Shown: positions 23,277-35,800 of the stretch, piece after piece
Layout: every line of letters begins with the position of its first letter
Numbering within the stretch: the first letter of the stretch is position 1
NCBI RefSeq assembly: GCF_040712315.1
Contig: NC_134024.1
Coordinates: 26,176,658-26,240,657 of the forward strand
Length of the DNA: 64,000 nucleotides
Direction: 5' to 3'
Source of the DNA: Castanea sativa
Lineage: Eukaryota; Streptophyta; Magnoliopsida; Fagales; Fagaceae
Notes under the pieces: generated by a model
Databases searched by the model: none
Told to the model about the DNA's origin: nothing
Seen by the model: the letters and a program-made list of their open reading frames with translations, nothing else
Position numbers and translations under genes: made by a program

Positions 23277-24536
23277 TATACTTTTAAATCAAATTTAACC
23301 AAAAACCTAGCCACCGTAGTCTCTCTACATCAATTGAGCAATATGTGATAATAACCTTTTTATTTTTTGTTTTATTTTTTGTTTTTTTTTCTGTAAAACC
23401 ATCCAGACCAATTAGATTATGTCAATTTTGTCTTGCAGAAATGAGAGAGGGAGTAAAGTGTCAACCCAATCAAAATGATTAAAGGATCAAATGTCTCGAT
23501 GAGAAACATAAATGTCATGACTACAGAGTCTGTCTTTTAAAATAAAATAAAAAATTTATTTTCAATACATGCGCTTTTATTTTTTATTTTTTTGATAAGC
23601 CAATACATGCACTTATATTATATGAACTTACACTATAACATTGGAAAATTTGAACAGAGGAAATGAAATAAAACTTACACTTCGGTAATCAGTTGTAAAT
23701 CAAATTGAGGAGAACTTCTTTATTGAAAATCCATGCCCTTTTATCATAATAGCTACATGTTTGACTGTCAAGACTTTTAAAGGCAAGTTCATTTCTCTTT
23801 TCTATTTGTCTTTATAAGTAATTATGCACACAATCCTTGAAGACAAAAACCATCTTTTGAACTACATGAGAAATCATCCAATTGTTTGAAATACAAAGTA
23901 TTTTGGCTTTAAGAAGTTGTATAACTGGCTGGAAACTCAGATTTAGTTTGTTATTTTCTATTTGATTATTGAATGCCTTATAGATTTTATAATTTTGAAT
24001 TTGGTTGGAAATTTTTATTATTATTTGTGAATTTGAAAATTTTGGAGTGGGAGCTGGTATGGGGCCCAGAAAGACTTAATTGAAAACAGAAAATTTTTAT
24101 TATGTTTATATTTTATTGGTGAAGAGGGACTGAGGGAGAAGATTTAGGTGTTAAGGCTGTTGGAGCTGGGGTTTTTCTCAAGCTTTCAAGCCTCTTTGTG
24201 AAGATACATAGGTGGGTTTTGGTTAGGATGTCTCTAAATTGTAAACTCTCTGGCCTTAATGGTAGATTACCAAACTGTTCCAAGCTGAAGAAGGCAAAGG
24301 AACCTTTACATGGGCCTAATTCTGTCAGAAAATGGAGAAGAAAGCTTCTGTTTTTCTTTTGTCTTTTAGTTTCTATTGTTTTGAAATAACTTTTAGATCA
24401 AAGTTGTGGGCTCTCATTAATTCAACTCATAATTTTTTAGATCAAATTGCTTCCTACTTTAGGACCCCCTTGAGTTGATGTAGTATTAAATAATAATTGA
24501 TTGAGATCAAAGTATGAATTTCTTTACTGTTTATAC

Positions 24537-24579
<43 letters not shown>

Positions 24580-26757
24580 GCTTGAGTTCTAAAGATCTAA
24601 GGTATGTTATTCTAATACGTGAGAGACTTTCCAAGGCCCACTTGGTTTATTATAATTTTGCGTAGATTATAAACCACCAGCTTCATGCTTTAACTTCCTT
24701 ATTATCTGAATCAGATCAGGTACTGTGTTTATAGCTTTTAAATTGCATCTTTAATAGCTCTGGACTCTTACTGTGTTAGTCTTGACTGTTTCATTTGTAG
24801 TCACCGTATGATCTCTGAGTTAATTACAGTTTAATTGGACTGTAGTGAAAATTGGAGTTCTTATAAAATAAAAAGAATAGAGGAAGAAAAACATTTTGAA
24901 TTGGACTATGCTGAAAAAATTGGTCAAAAATGAGAGATGGACTAGGGATGCAAGGTGGTTTGAAGCTGAAAACAGGATTTTAATATGGTGACCAGTTTTG
25001 CTATTATGATTATCATTTTTTATGTAGTTGAATAATTGAGTGGCAAAAAGATCACACCCCTCTTGAAATTTAAATAAGGGTAAGTATGTTATGGAAATAT
25101 AAGCACATATTTCTATGATTACACAATACGGCAGATACATTACAAGGCTTTTGTTTTTAAACTATTGATCACTGTGTGTGATAGATCTCTCTATTGAATT
25201 GGCTTTTACATGTAATTTCTTTCTTCTAATTTGATATACAGTTTAAAGAATCTATGTGCAAAAAGTGTCTAAGACTATCTATCAAGTTACATGTTGGATG
25301 AAAAGGACGAATAGTTTCATTTTTATTGTTTGCTTATAAGTTCCTCTCAGTGCAAAGTTAGCATTGGATTTTGTGGTTGGGAGAGTGGAAAAGAAGACTA
25401 GCTGATTGGAAGCATGGTAGACTGAAGGAGTATATTCCATCTCATTCTTTATTGTGATGTCTTTGTGATCTTCTTTCAAAGCAAAGTTGGTAATATCATA
25501 TTAAATTTGGTACTTTTCTATAGAGTTTTTTGATCTGTTAGATAGAGAGGTTTTCCTGTGCTTTTGTTGTTGAAATTCTAGATTTTAAGTTTCAGTCTTG
25601 AAATTCAATCTCAAAGTAAGCAAAAATAGAAATACATGTTTGATCTGATTCTCTCTCTTATATACCTACAACTATTTTTGTTGTCTCTTTGGGTTTTTGT
25701 TATAATATGTAACATTGGTTACACATTTTTGGATTGGATATTAGCTTTAGGATGTTGATTATAATGAAAAAATTTTGTGTAACCTTATACACATTCGCTT
25801 TTGAAGAATAGAAGGATGCAAACCGTAATCAAAAGAGTCCTTTCACCTTGCAAATGACAGAGGATATGAGAATGCAATTTGTGGATCTATTTAGCATTGG
25901 CTTTGTAAACAAATTGATGAGTGCTAATGTAAGTTCTTTAAGATTTTCAAATTTTAAGGCATTTGATTTGCTAAAATCTTATAGTTACTAAAAACTTTCC
26001 CGTGCATCGCACGAGTTAACGACTAGTTATTTTCATTTTCAAAATGTTCAATTTCACTTGTGTTTTCAGATGAGGTGGAAGCTGTAGCATCGTACGCTCC
26101 CTCTTGAGTTTGCGCAATGACATTTTCAATGACTCCCACACTGAAATTATTGCACACAAAGCTTTAATCAGCTATCTTTCTTTCTTTTTCTTTTTCTTTT
26201 TTCTTTTTAAAACTTTTTTACTGATTGCTGCTTAATTAGTTTAAATCTGTAATTTTGTAAAATGTCGATGTTGTTGTGATTTTTATTTTTAGAGGACTAT
26301 TGGTGTCGGAGATAGGAAGAGGAGTTGATGGTGAAGTTTTTTTGTTTATTTTATTTTATTTTATAATTTTTATAATTTTTACAAATTTATTATTTATTTG
26401 GATGGTGATTAAAATTGTGACAGAGATTATTTATTCAATTTAATTAAACACATGGTGTTATATTATTGAATGGAATGATCACTTGGCATTACTGATATGG
26501 TTCTCTAGTGCGTGACTAAATAATTTATCTACATTGAGTTTGTTTAGTTTCTTTAAACATAACATCTTTAATTAATAAAAGGCTATTATATTCATGCCTA
26601 AATAAATTTACCAAGTTGCATAAGTCCTTGACAATCTCATGCTTTATTCATGTTTATAACAATCCTACATAAAAGAGAGTTCAACAACAATATGTTAACC
26701 TTAATTTTGGGAACACACCTCGCCCCACCCCCTCACACATGCCGTTGGTAGTCCAAC

Positions 26758-27923
26758 CAAACATGGAAAAATGGGCGGGTCGGGTTGCGGGTTGCGGGTC
26801 GAATGGTTTGCAGGTCAAAAACTAGTCATTTTAAGCGGGTTAAAAACAAGTTCGGGTCAATCGGGGTGTAGGTCAAGTCAGGTTGACTCATATTTTTCAC
26901 ATGAATTTTTTTTATTATAAAGAAAACATGTATTTGCCATTTGAAAAGTCATACAACAAATTACTTGATATAAAGTACATTACTTTGAATTCACCATATA
27001 TATCAAGAATGAACTCAGTTAAACTTATTAATACTTATTCAATAATTTTAAAATTATACAAATCCTAACATTGCTATCTAAAACAAAATAGCACAAAGAT
27101 AAGTAAAACAAATGCACAAGTTTCATTTCTACATAATATCAACATCTCAAAATATAAAACAAAATTATAAATGACTTATTGGATAACTCATTTGACAAAG
27201 AATAAAAACATATAAGAAATTTGCAATCTTGAAAATTAATTTATAATCTATTATCAATTGTGGTTGACACTCTATTTCAATTTGAGATATACATTAAAGT
27301 TTGATTGTTTACTTATTTATATATGGTCTCTTTATGAATATCATACCATTGTTAAGCAACATACACTTTAGGAAATATCATAATTTATTTTGAAAGCCGT
27401 TTATTTTGGACATAAATTGTTAAAAAATAGGTCTAAGCATTCATAATTTATGCTAATTTGATACTTTGGCTTCACTATTTTCACACTTGTGATCTCACAT
27501 ATGTCTACAATTTTAAATCTATGTTTTTAACTCTACTGTTACAAGATTATCTTGGCATATACTTTACTATTTGAAATCTAAAAATCTTTACTCATTACAA
27601 AATGCTCAATCATTCATCTTTCAATTAATTTGCATGCAATTATGTAAATGTCTCAATTATTTCCTTAAAACTCACAACAAACAAATAAACCAATACTGTC
27701 TTAATTTTATTATTTTTTTACCCAAAACAAAAAGTTTTAAAAAATGGTTTGGGTTCAGGTTGGGTTAGGTCGCGGGTCGGGTTGGGTTGACCCACAAAAA
27801 AGCACTAGTCGAGTCACGGGTTAACCTGTTTTTGCTTCGGGTCAAAAAAATCGAGTTCGAGTCAAGTATTTTTCGGGTCGAGTTGAGCCGGGTCAGAAAA
27901 TGCTAATCCGTTTTGCCATGTCT
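26758..27923. mobile_element. Non-autonomous hAT element, ~1.17 kb
   Basis: An exact 8-bp duplication AGTCCAAC flanks it (26750-26757 and 27924-27931). The ends are inverted: CAAACATGGAAAAATGGG and, from the other side, AGACATGGCAAAACGG. Dense GGGTC/GGGTT repeats sit inside both ends (26775-26885 and 27748-27895), as in many plant hAT elements where they bind transposase. The middle is AT-rich without a transposase frame. Confidence 0.8.
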
Positions 27924-28074
27924 AGTCCAACATGTACGCCATAAAAATGTCCTTATAAAATTGAATCTTATTAGAGATATTTTTATTATTATTTAAACCT
28001 TACAAAATAATGTCATATATATATATATATATATATATTTTTATAGATATGATAGAATTTAAATTTATGATATT

Positions 28075-28771
28075 TGTAAGTGCACAATTGCACCTGGATC
28101 CAAAGACAATCACGGGCTCAGGCCCAATGAGCCTTAAACAATAAAAATTTGTAGAGTGTGGGCTTGAAACCTAGGTTAGAAGTACTGGGAGCTTGATAAC
28201 AAACTTTTATAAATAAACACAAGTAAATAACGAACGATAATGACAAATGGATCTCCTCGGACTCGAGCTGAGGACTACTTCTTTTTTATTTCTCTTTCTT
28301 CCTTTAAGATTACAATTTCTTAATTTCTTTCTTTGTTTTCTGATCCCTCCTTTTTCTTTGGCCTTTACCCCCCTTTTATACTTCCTTCCCTGATACATTT
28401 TGAACAGTGACTAGAAGTTTCCACCTCACTGTTCAGGGGTCACCTCCCCATTAATGCGTCCAAGGAGGTAGGTGCAGAGCCTTTAATGCGGAGGTGGCAG
28501 CCTTTACTCTTGATATTTTCTTTAATACTGGTGCATCTAGAAGATTCAGGATGTCCCCTTTTAACCACTGGTCTTTCCAGAGTTGTGCTTTGACCTTAAT
28601 AATGAAATTTTGAATTCTCTAGGGCTTGTCCGAGGAGAAACTCGTCCTCGGCTGTATCCTCGGACCCTCGGCATATGGGCCAAATCATAGAGTTTAATCC
28701 TGGAGTAGTTCGACCCTCTATGTTACAGCCCAATGGCCCATATGCTCACTTGGGTCCTTTTACTCCCCACA
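28075..28771 (-). repeat. 3' LTR of the Tat element
   Basis: Begins TGTAAGTGCACAATTG and ends TTTTACTCCCCACA on plus. The likely polypurine tract (minus AGTTTTGAGGGGCTAT) is just inside at 28772-28787. Both LTRs contain the same 63-codon minus-strand frame, which is probably incidental. Confidence 0.9.
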
Positions 28772-29278
28772 ATAGCCCCTCAAAACTCTAATTTTCAACA
28801 TCCGAGGAGAAAATTAGGGTTTTGATCCGATGAGAACTAACTCTGCATACTATGTGAATGATTGCACGTGTGGAAACCGTTTCGCGTTCCAGAAGACGCC
28901 ACTTGGCGGTTTTATTTTCAAAAACGCGCACATTTATTACTATGAGTTACACCTTGTCCCCCACGTTCAACGGTGAGATGGGCATCCAACGGTCCTCGTA
29001 ATTTCACGAAAAATTGGGCGGGACAAATATAATTTCGAGGCCGCTCTCCGCACACCATGACGCTTCGGGAACCTGCGCCTTCATTTAATTCATCAGGGAC
29101 TAATCCCATCAAAACATCAGTAAACATACTTTACCCGCAGAAAACCGTGGAACTCTGCACAACTTGAGATTCGTAAGTTTTTGATTCTCCTTTTCTTAAC
29201 CTTTTCTCCTCAGATCTTGTCCTCGGCTACACTTGTAGACCTTTTCCCTTTTAGAGTTTAGTCTTTCGTCCCTCTCTG

Positions 29279-31773
29279 ATGGGAAAATTTAAGTGTCTAG
29301 TTGATACCGCTGCTGGAATGGAAGGCTTCAGAGCCAAGTATCACATTCCCGGCGATGTAGGTTTAGAATCTGTCCGGTGGAAGCCGTGGCCGGTTCTAGG
29401 AAGGCCGGAGAGGTCATCATTCCAATGGTAGCCTTTGTAGAAGGTGGGATGACCCTCCCAATGAAGCCTGTAACCAGGGAGTACCTCCGCAACCACCGGT
29501 TGTGTCCCGATCAGTGCGCCCCAAACATTTTTAGAGTTTTGGGTAGCGTCGACGCTCTGAACGAGCAAATGGGTCTGAACCTCACCTGGCATGATGTCGT
29601 CTTTATGTACGAATGCCACAAACTCACTGGAGTCGGTTATTACATCAAATCCCGCTCTAGCGTAGTTAGGTTGATCTCCTGTTTGCCCAAGTCCAACAAA
29701 GGCATGAAGGATGACTACCTAATCGTCTCTGGGAACTGGCACGACGGCCTCCACTGCCCAGTTGAGTGGGGAGATCCAGGTGCGACACCTTAGGATTAAC
29801 CTCCCCCCGCACAAATTCCTCTAACACTCACAAAAATGCGTATTCACATGTATTCACGTTTATTTAGGTTTATTATATGTTGTGTGAATCTGAACATGTT
29901 CGTTTGCTTGGATGTTTTTCTTTGCAGATAAGCAAAACGTACGCTCGCGCTTAAGCCACTGCAACGTTGTAGACTTGAATAGGGTGCTGCGCTCTGAGGT
30001 GTTTGTTAGCAGAGACCTACAGCTTAGAGCGACCCACTTGATTTTGGGATACGATCCCGTCTCCTCGGACTTCCAGGAGATTGAGAACGCCATAATCACG
30101 GGTGACCGAAGGCGTAGGAAAATCAACGTAGCCAGACGTCACTTCTTGGACGATCACGACATCCCTGACGCCCCTCACACCGTCTTGTACACACAGCCCA
30201 TAGATGCAGTTCCTCTCGCTGTGCACTCTCAGGCTATTGACGTCCCAGAGGAGCGAGTGTCTTCCTCTAACACATTGGACGAGGAGATAGACCAGTTTCA
30301 GCTCGAGGACTCCTCACGACCTCGCGGAAACTCGTTTGTCATCCTTTCGGACAAGGAAGAAGAAGAAGCCGAGGCCTCTGGGATCGCGGGTCTAGTGATA
30401 GCGCGTCCAAACGACAGTTCCATTGAAGAAGATATGGACAAGCTAAAGGATCTTATGACCAACAGAGGCGCCCGAGTGGCAAAGAAAGGGACACGGGGGT
30501 CTCAGGTTCCCCCGGCTTTACCACTACCTCCTCCTCCTCCAGCTGACCCTAAGTCTCCAGCCGAAGATCCCAAAAAGAAAAGGAAAGCGGAGGTTGAGGG
30601 GGTTGAAGGTGAGAAGCAAAAGAAGATGAAACAGCCCGCGCCGGCCCAGCAGAAGAAGTTGGACAAGGGCAAAGGGCGCGCCCGCTCAGTTGAAAGCGGG
30701 GAGATCAAAGACGAGGCCGAGGTGCGCCGAGCACCAACTACCTGGTCTCCTGACTTGAGACTGGACGGCGCTCCCATTCCTTGCCACTCCAGTATTAGGG
30801 CGGTCCAGCAAGGCCACGCTCACCACCTAGCCGAGGTGCTAGAGCGTCCTCTTCTGCTGCCTAGGGACATGGAGTCCTTGGAGAAGATGGGCCAGCCGCA
30901 GCTGTTCCTCTCGTTAAAAAGGGGCTTAGCTCTGGTAAGTTCCACCTTACATTTATATTCTATATTTATTTGTAAGCAACTTCACTGTTTTCAACCTCCT
31001 AGCATATTTTGCAGTCCATCCAAGAGGTTTTCGCGGCCGAGAAGTTCGTGGAGGATTCTCGGAAGCGCGCTGGGATGGAGCAAGAGCTAAGACAGGAGAC
31101 AGAAAGATCCCTAGGCCAGGCCTTAGCAGAGAACGGGAAGATCACGTCAGAGTTGGCTGACTTGAAAAGAGAAAGAGATGGTGACAAGGCCAGCTTGAAG
31201 ACGATGACAACCCAAGTGGAGGGGCAGCGTAAGCTCCTTCGTCAAAAGGATGACGAGCTCGCCCAAGTCCAACAGGCACGCTCTGACTTGGAAAAGGAGC
31301 TTACGCGGGCTAAGGGGGAGGCTCGCGCCCATCAACACGCACTAGAGGCTGCGAAGAAGGCCAGTTATCAGGAGGGGGTGACCAGAACACAAGAAGAGCT
31401 GACAGAAGCTTTCGCGGCCTTGTGCCGAGAGTATTGTCAGCAGGTCTGGGGAGAGGCCATGAATGCGGTAGGGGTTCCTCAAGCTTCCGAGCTGAGGAAG
31501 CTCGAGAACATCTGGCTTCCCCTAGACATACAGGAAATTGAAGACCCTCATGTTGCTGCCTCTCCTGCCCTTCCTCCTGTAGTGGAAGAGCTCGTTCCTA
31601 CTCCTACAGAACCTGAAGGTTCCCACAAAGAGAGGGACGAGTGTGGTGGTGCCGAGAAGGAGCAGATCCAAAGTGTGGAGCCCCCCGTTCCTTCAACAGA
31701 CAAAAGGAAGCAAGTTTTGTCAACCTTTGAACTGGAATTGAAGAGTACTGAGGCTGGCAGCAGCTCCCTTTAA
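29279..31773 (+). pseudogene. Antisense spliced extra gene of the Tat element (frameshifted)
   Basis: On the strand opposite to pol. Three exons fit: 29279-29779, 29928-30934 and 31015-31773, with GT-AG introns (ttctttgcag and catattttgcag acceptors) and stop TAA at 31771. Exon 1 opens MGKFKCLVDTAAGMEGF; its frame is lost near 29355-29380, and the rest (VIIPMVAFVEGGMTLPM, VLGSVDALNEQMGL, LKSNKG-like and YLIVSGNWHDGLHCP) continues in another frame, so about one base has been gained or lost. Exon 2 holds an acidic and a proline-rich, Lys-rich stretch (KKKRKAEVEGVEGEKQKKMK), a possible nuclear signal; exon 3 starts with a long coiled coil (about 120 residues). Such antisense ORFs are known in Tat elements; their role is unknown. 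A proline-rich disordered middle and coiled coil suggest a nuclear scaffold- or capsid-like role, as inference. Confidence 0.75.
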
Positions 31774-32226
31774 GACCCCCCTTCCCTAGCTTAGGGCCTA
31801 GTATAGGAATTTTCTGTACTCCCCTTCTTTGTATATAATTAATGAAGAAGATTTTTATTCAATTTTTGTTCACATTGTCTTGGTTTTACTTTATTCTTTT
31901 TGTGCTTGCCATGAGAGCTTTTAATAACAAACAGTTAAAGGGGAAGCAGAATAAATAAGTACAACCCCACCATGCAATTAACTATGACTTCAAAACTACC
32001 GCATAACATAACTTAGACATCAAATAATACCAACGTTAGACAACTCATATGACAGTTAAACCTTTGTAACTGATATATTGCTTTCAGCAGGATGTAAGGT
32101 CCGAAGACTATTCCTTGAAAAAATTTTGCTTAACACTTAAGAATGAAGAACTTGAGATCCAAATTAATAAATGATGAGGTAATGATTTCCATAAAAAGGG
32201 TGATAAGAATAAGAACAGTGACAAAA

Positions 32227-32770
32227 ATATTAAGAATAGTGACAAGGTTTGGTCCGAGGACTATACTTAACCAAGTTTCTATTTGGTTTTTAAGAATAGT
32301 AGCTTCAAATGTTAATTTCCCCAAAGTAGGAGGTCCGAGGACCTGGCATAACTAAGGTTCTGTTTAACAAATGACAAGACATCAATTTCCACAAGGTTTG
32401 TGGTCCGAGGACTGCACTTAACCAAGTTTCTGTTTGATTCTTAAGAACAGTAGCTTCAAATGTTAATTTCCCCAAAGTAGGAGGTCCGAGGACCCGGCAT
32501 AACTAAGGTTCTGTTTAACAAATGACAAGACATCAATTTCCACAAGGTTTGTGATCCGAGGACTGCACTTAACCAAGTTTCTGTTTGATTCTTAAGAACA
32601 GTAGCTTCAAATGTTAATTTTCCCAAAGTAGGAGATCCGAGGACCCAGCATAACTAAGGTTCTGTTTAATAAATGACAAGACATCAATTTCCACAAGGTT
32701 TGTGGTCCGAGGACTACACTTAACCAAGTTTCTGTTTGATTCTTAAGAACAGTAGCTGCAAGTGTCGGAG
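32227..32770 (+). repeat. 151-bp tandem repeat, ~3.6 units, in the Tat spacer
   Basis: Units carry 'aactaaggttctgttta.caaatgac' at 32350, 32501 and 32652 and 'gtccgaggac' twice per unit, giving a 151-bp period. The array lies between the 3' end of the antisense gene and the 3' end of pol. Tandem arrays in this spacer are a known Tat feature and can seed satellites. Confidence 0.9.
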
Positions 32771-32813
32771 GTGCTCATAACTTTGAAATATTAACTGACA
32801 AAAACCCATTTTA

Positions 32814-35800
32814 TTAATAATAATACCTTCTAAGATTATTTACATTCCACGGATGTGGTACAATTCTTTCATCTAGGTCAGCTAGCCGATATGACCCTAT
32901 GCCTGCTACTGAAACAATACGATAGGGGCCTTCCCAGTTGGGTCCTAGCTTACCCCAAGCTGGGTTCTTAGAAGTGCCTACAACTTTCCTTAGTACAAGA
33001 TCACCAGGTGCAAGTGGCCTTAGCTTCACGTAGGCATCATATCCCCGTTTTAGCTTCTGTTGATAGTAAGCCATTTGGACCATAGCTGCCTCGCGTCGTT
33101 CCTCGAGTAAATCAAGACCTTTCTCCAGGAGCCCATTGTTATTCTCCGGGCTAAAAGAGCTCGTCTTTAGGGTGGGAAAACCAAATTCCAGAGGTATCAC
33201 TGCCTCTGCTCCATAAGTCATAGAGAATGGCGTTTCTCCCGTGGACCTGCGCGGTGTGGTCCGATACGTCCATAGAACATGAGGGAGCTCTTCTACCCAT
33301 CTGCCTTTCGCATTGTCCAACCTTTTCTTAAGCCCACTGACTATGACCTTGTTAACGGCCTCGGCTTGCCCATTTCCCTGAGGATAAGCTGGGGTGGAGT
33401 ATCTGTTTATGATACCCATGTCGCCACAATATTGCCTAAAGGCCTTGCTGTCAAATTGAACGCCATTGTCGGAGATAAGTGTGTGTGGTATACCGAATCT
33501 AGTGACAATATTTTTCCAGACAAACTTCTTGGAATCAATATCTCTGATATTTGCTAAGGGCTCGGCCTCAACCCATTTAGTGAAATAGTCTGTTCCCACA
33601 AGAAGCCATCTTTTATTTCCTGCTGCTTTCGGAAATGGCCCCACTATGTCCAATCCCCATTGCGCAAAAGGCCACGAACTGGAGAGAGGGTTGAGAACCC
33701 CTCCAGGCTGATGAATATTAGGGGTGAACCTCTGGCATTGATCACACTTTCTGGCATAGTCCTGAGCCTCCCTCTGCATGTTGGGCCACCAATAACCCTG
33801 AGTCAGGGCCCTATGTGCTAAGGACCTTCCCCTAGTATGGCTTCCACATATCCCTTCATGCAGTTCTTCGAGAAGTGCTTCCGTTGATTCAGGGTGCACA
33901 CACAATAAGTACGGTCCTGAGAAGGATCGTTTGTACAGTTTCTGATCCTCGGATAGCCAAAAACGTGGCGCCTTCCGACGCACCTTCTCTGCTTCAGACT
34001 TGTCCTCAGGAAGGATGTCGTTCTTAAGAAAAGATACGACTGGGTCCATCCAACTAGGTCCAAGCCTTATTAGATGGACGCGAGTCGCCTTGGCGGGGAT
34101 AAGAGTTGGCTCCAGCAAATCCTCCACAAGGATAACCCTAGGCAAATCCTGAGCCAAGGACGTTGCTAACGTAGCCAAGGAATCGGCATGAGTGTTCCCA
34201 CTCCTAGAGATGTGAGCTAAGACAAAGGAGTCAAATTCTGCTTGCTGACGCTTGACCTGAGCCAAATATTCTTGCATTCTTGGGTCCCTAGCCTCCATGG
34301 TCCCCATGACCTGGCCGACCACTAACTGAGAGTCCGAGAACGCGTGGACTTCCTTTCCACCCATCTTATGTAACATGTTCATGCCTACCAGAACTGCTTC
34401 GTATTCGGCTTCATTATTAGTAGCCGAGAATGATAGCCTTAGAGATTTTTCAAAGACAATTCCCTCTGGGGATATCAGAACGAGTCCCACACCAGACCCT
34501 CTCTGATTAGCTGCCCCATTCACATACATTTTCCAAGTTGAAGGCCCTGCGGCCGTGATCACACCAACTGATTTTCCATCCAAGCGTGCTTCTTTTAGAG
34601 TTTCTTCTAGCAATGGTTCAGTAAACTCTGCCACCAAGTCAGCGAGGACCTGGCCCTTCACCGAGGTGCGAGGTTTGTATTTAACGTCAAAAGCTCCTAA
34701 TATGGTTCCCCACTTTGCCACCCTACCAGTGTAGTTGGCGCTGCGTAACACTGCCTTGAGAGGCAATTGGGTCAGAACCACCACAGTATGAGATTGAAAA
34801 TAATGAGGGAGCTTCCACGTGGCATGAACTATGGCCAGAAGCGCTTTCTCCAAGAGCAAGTAGCGCACCTCGGCCTCATTCAAAGACTTACTAACATAGT
34901 AGACTGGTCTTTGCATCCCACTTTCATTCCTGATAAGGACCAGGCTGACCGCGTGTACGACCATTGCCAGATAAGCAAACAAGACCTCGTCCGCCTCGGG
35001 GCGAGACAAAATGGGTGGCCGAGAAAGATATTGTTTAAGTTGTTGGAAAGCTAACACGCAGTCTTCGGTCCATTGAAACCCTTTCCACTTATTCAACAAT
35101 TGGAAGAAGGGACGGCATCGGTCAGCTGACCGAGAGATAAACCTATTCAATGCGGCAATCATCCCGGTCAATTTCTGGATTTCTTTTGGGTTGCGAGGAG
35201 GCTGCAAGTCTTGAATAGCCTTGACCTGCGCTGGGTTCACCTTTATGCCTCTGTGAGTAATCATGTATCCCAAAAACTTTTCGGACCCTACTCCAAAAGA
35301 GCATTTTGAAGCGTTAAGGCGCAGCTTATATTTTCTTAGCACTTGGAAGGTGTCAGCTAGATCTTTGACGTGTGAAGGTATCGTTTTGCTCTTCACGACC
35401 ATATCATCTACATACACTTCAATGGTCTTCCCTAGTTGCTGTTCAAACATTCTTGTCATCATCCTTTGGTAGGTAGCCCCAGCATTTTTCAAACCAAACG
35501 GCATGACCTTATAATGATAATTTCCCGTCGGAGTAATGAAGGCAGTCTTCTCTTGATCCTCCAATGCCAAGGGAATCTGGTGGTAACCCTGGAAGGCGTC
35601 CAAAAAACTCATCTGAGGATGTCCGACAGTCGCATCCACCAGTTGATCAATACGCGGCATTGGGAACGAATCTTTGGGACAGGCTTTGTTCAAATCAGTA
35701 AAGTCCACACATACCCTCCACGTTCCATTCTTCTTTTTAACAACAACTGTATGGGCCAACCACTCGAGGTAGAAAACTTCTTTGCTAGCCCCAGCCCTCT

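Larger units (their letters stand above)
18593..26027 (+). mobile_element. Helitron 2, ~7.4 kb, carrying nested material
   Basis: 5' end: TC at 18593 followed by an (AT)n run and the block 'cataaaaccgaagcctttgcc... cacgtca' at 18636-18678, the same 5' block type as Helitron 1. 3' end: hairpin CGTGC-ATC-GCACG at 26001-26013, then AGTTAACGA and CTAGT ending at 26027 before T. The flanking bases are A and T, as expected for Helitron insertion. It begins five bases after Helitron 1 ends. No Rep/helicase protein is encoded. Inside: a TATA-like run before a 72-codon frame (18837-19055, unrecognised), the inverted-repeat element 20366-23210, and a short frame from 24232 (MSLNCKLSGLNGRLPNC...) that I do not recognise. 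The remaining 23.3-26.0 kb shows no gene. Confidence 0.65.

Noticed and set aside
28207..28398. 63-codon frame present in both LTRs (also 38321-38512)
   Set aside because: It is duplicated simply because the LTRs are; basic low-complexity composition, no evidence of translation.
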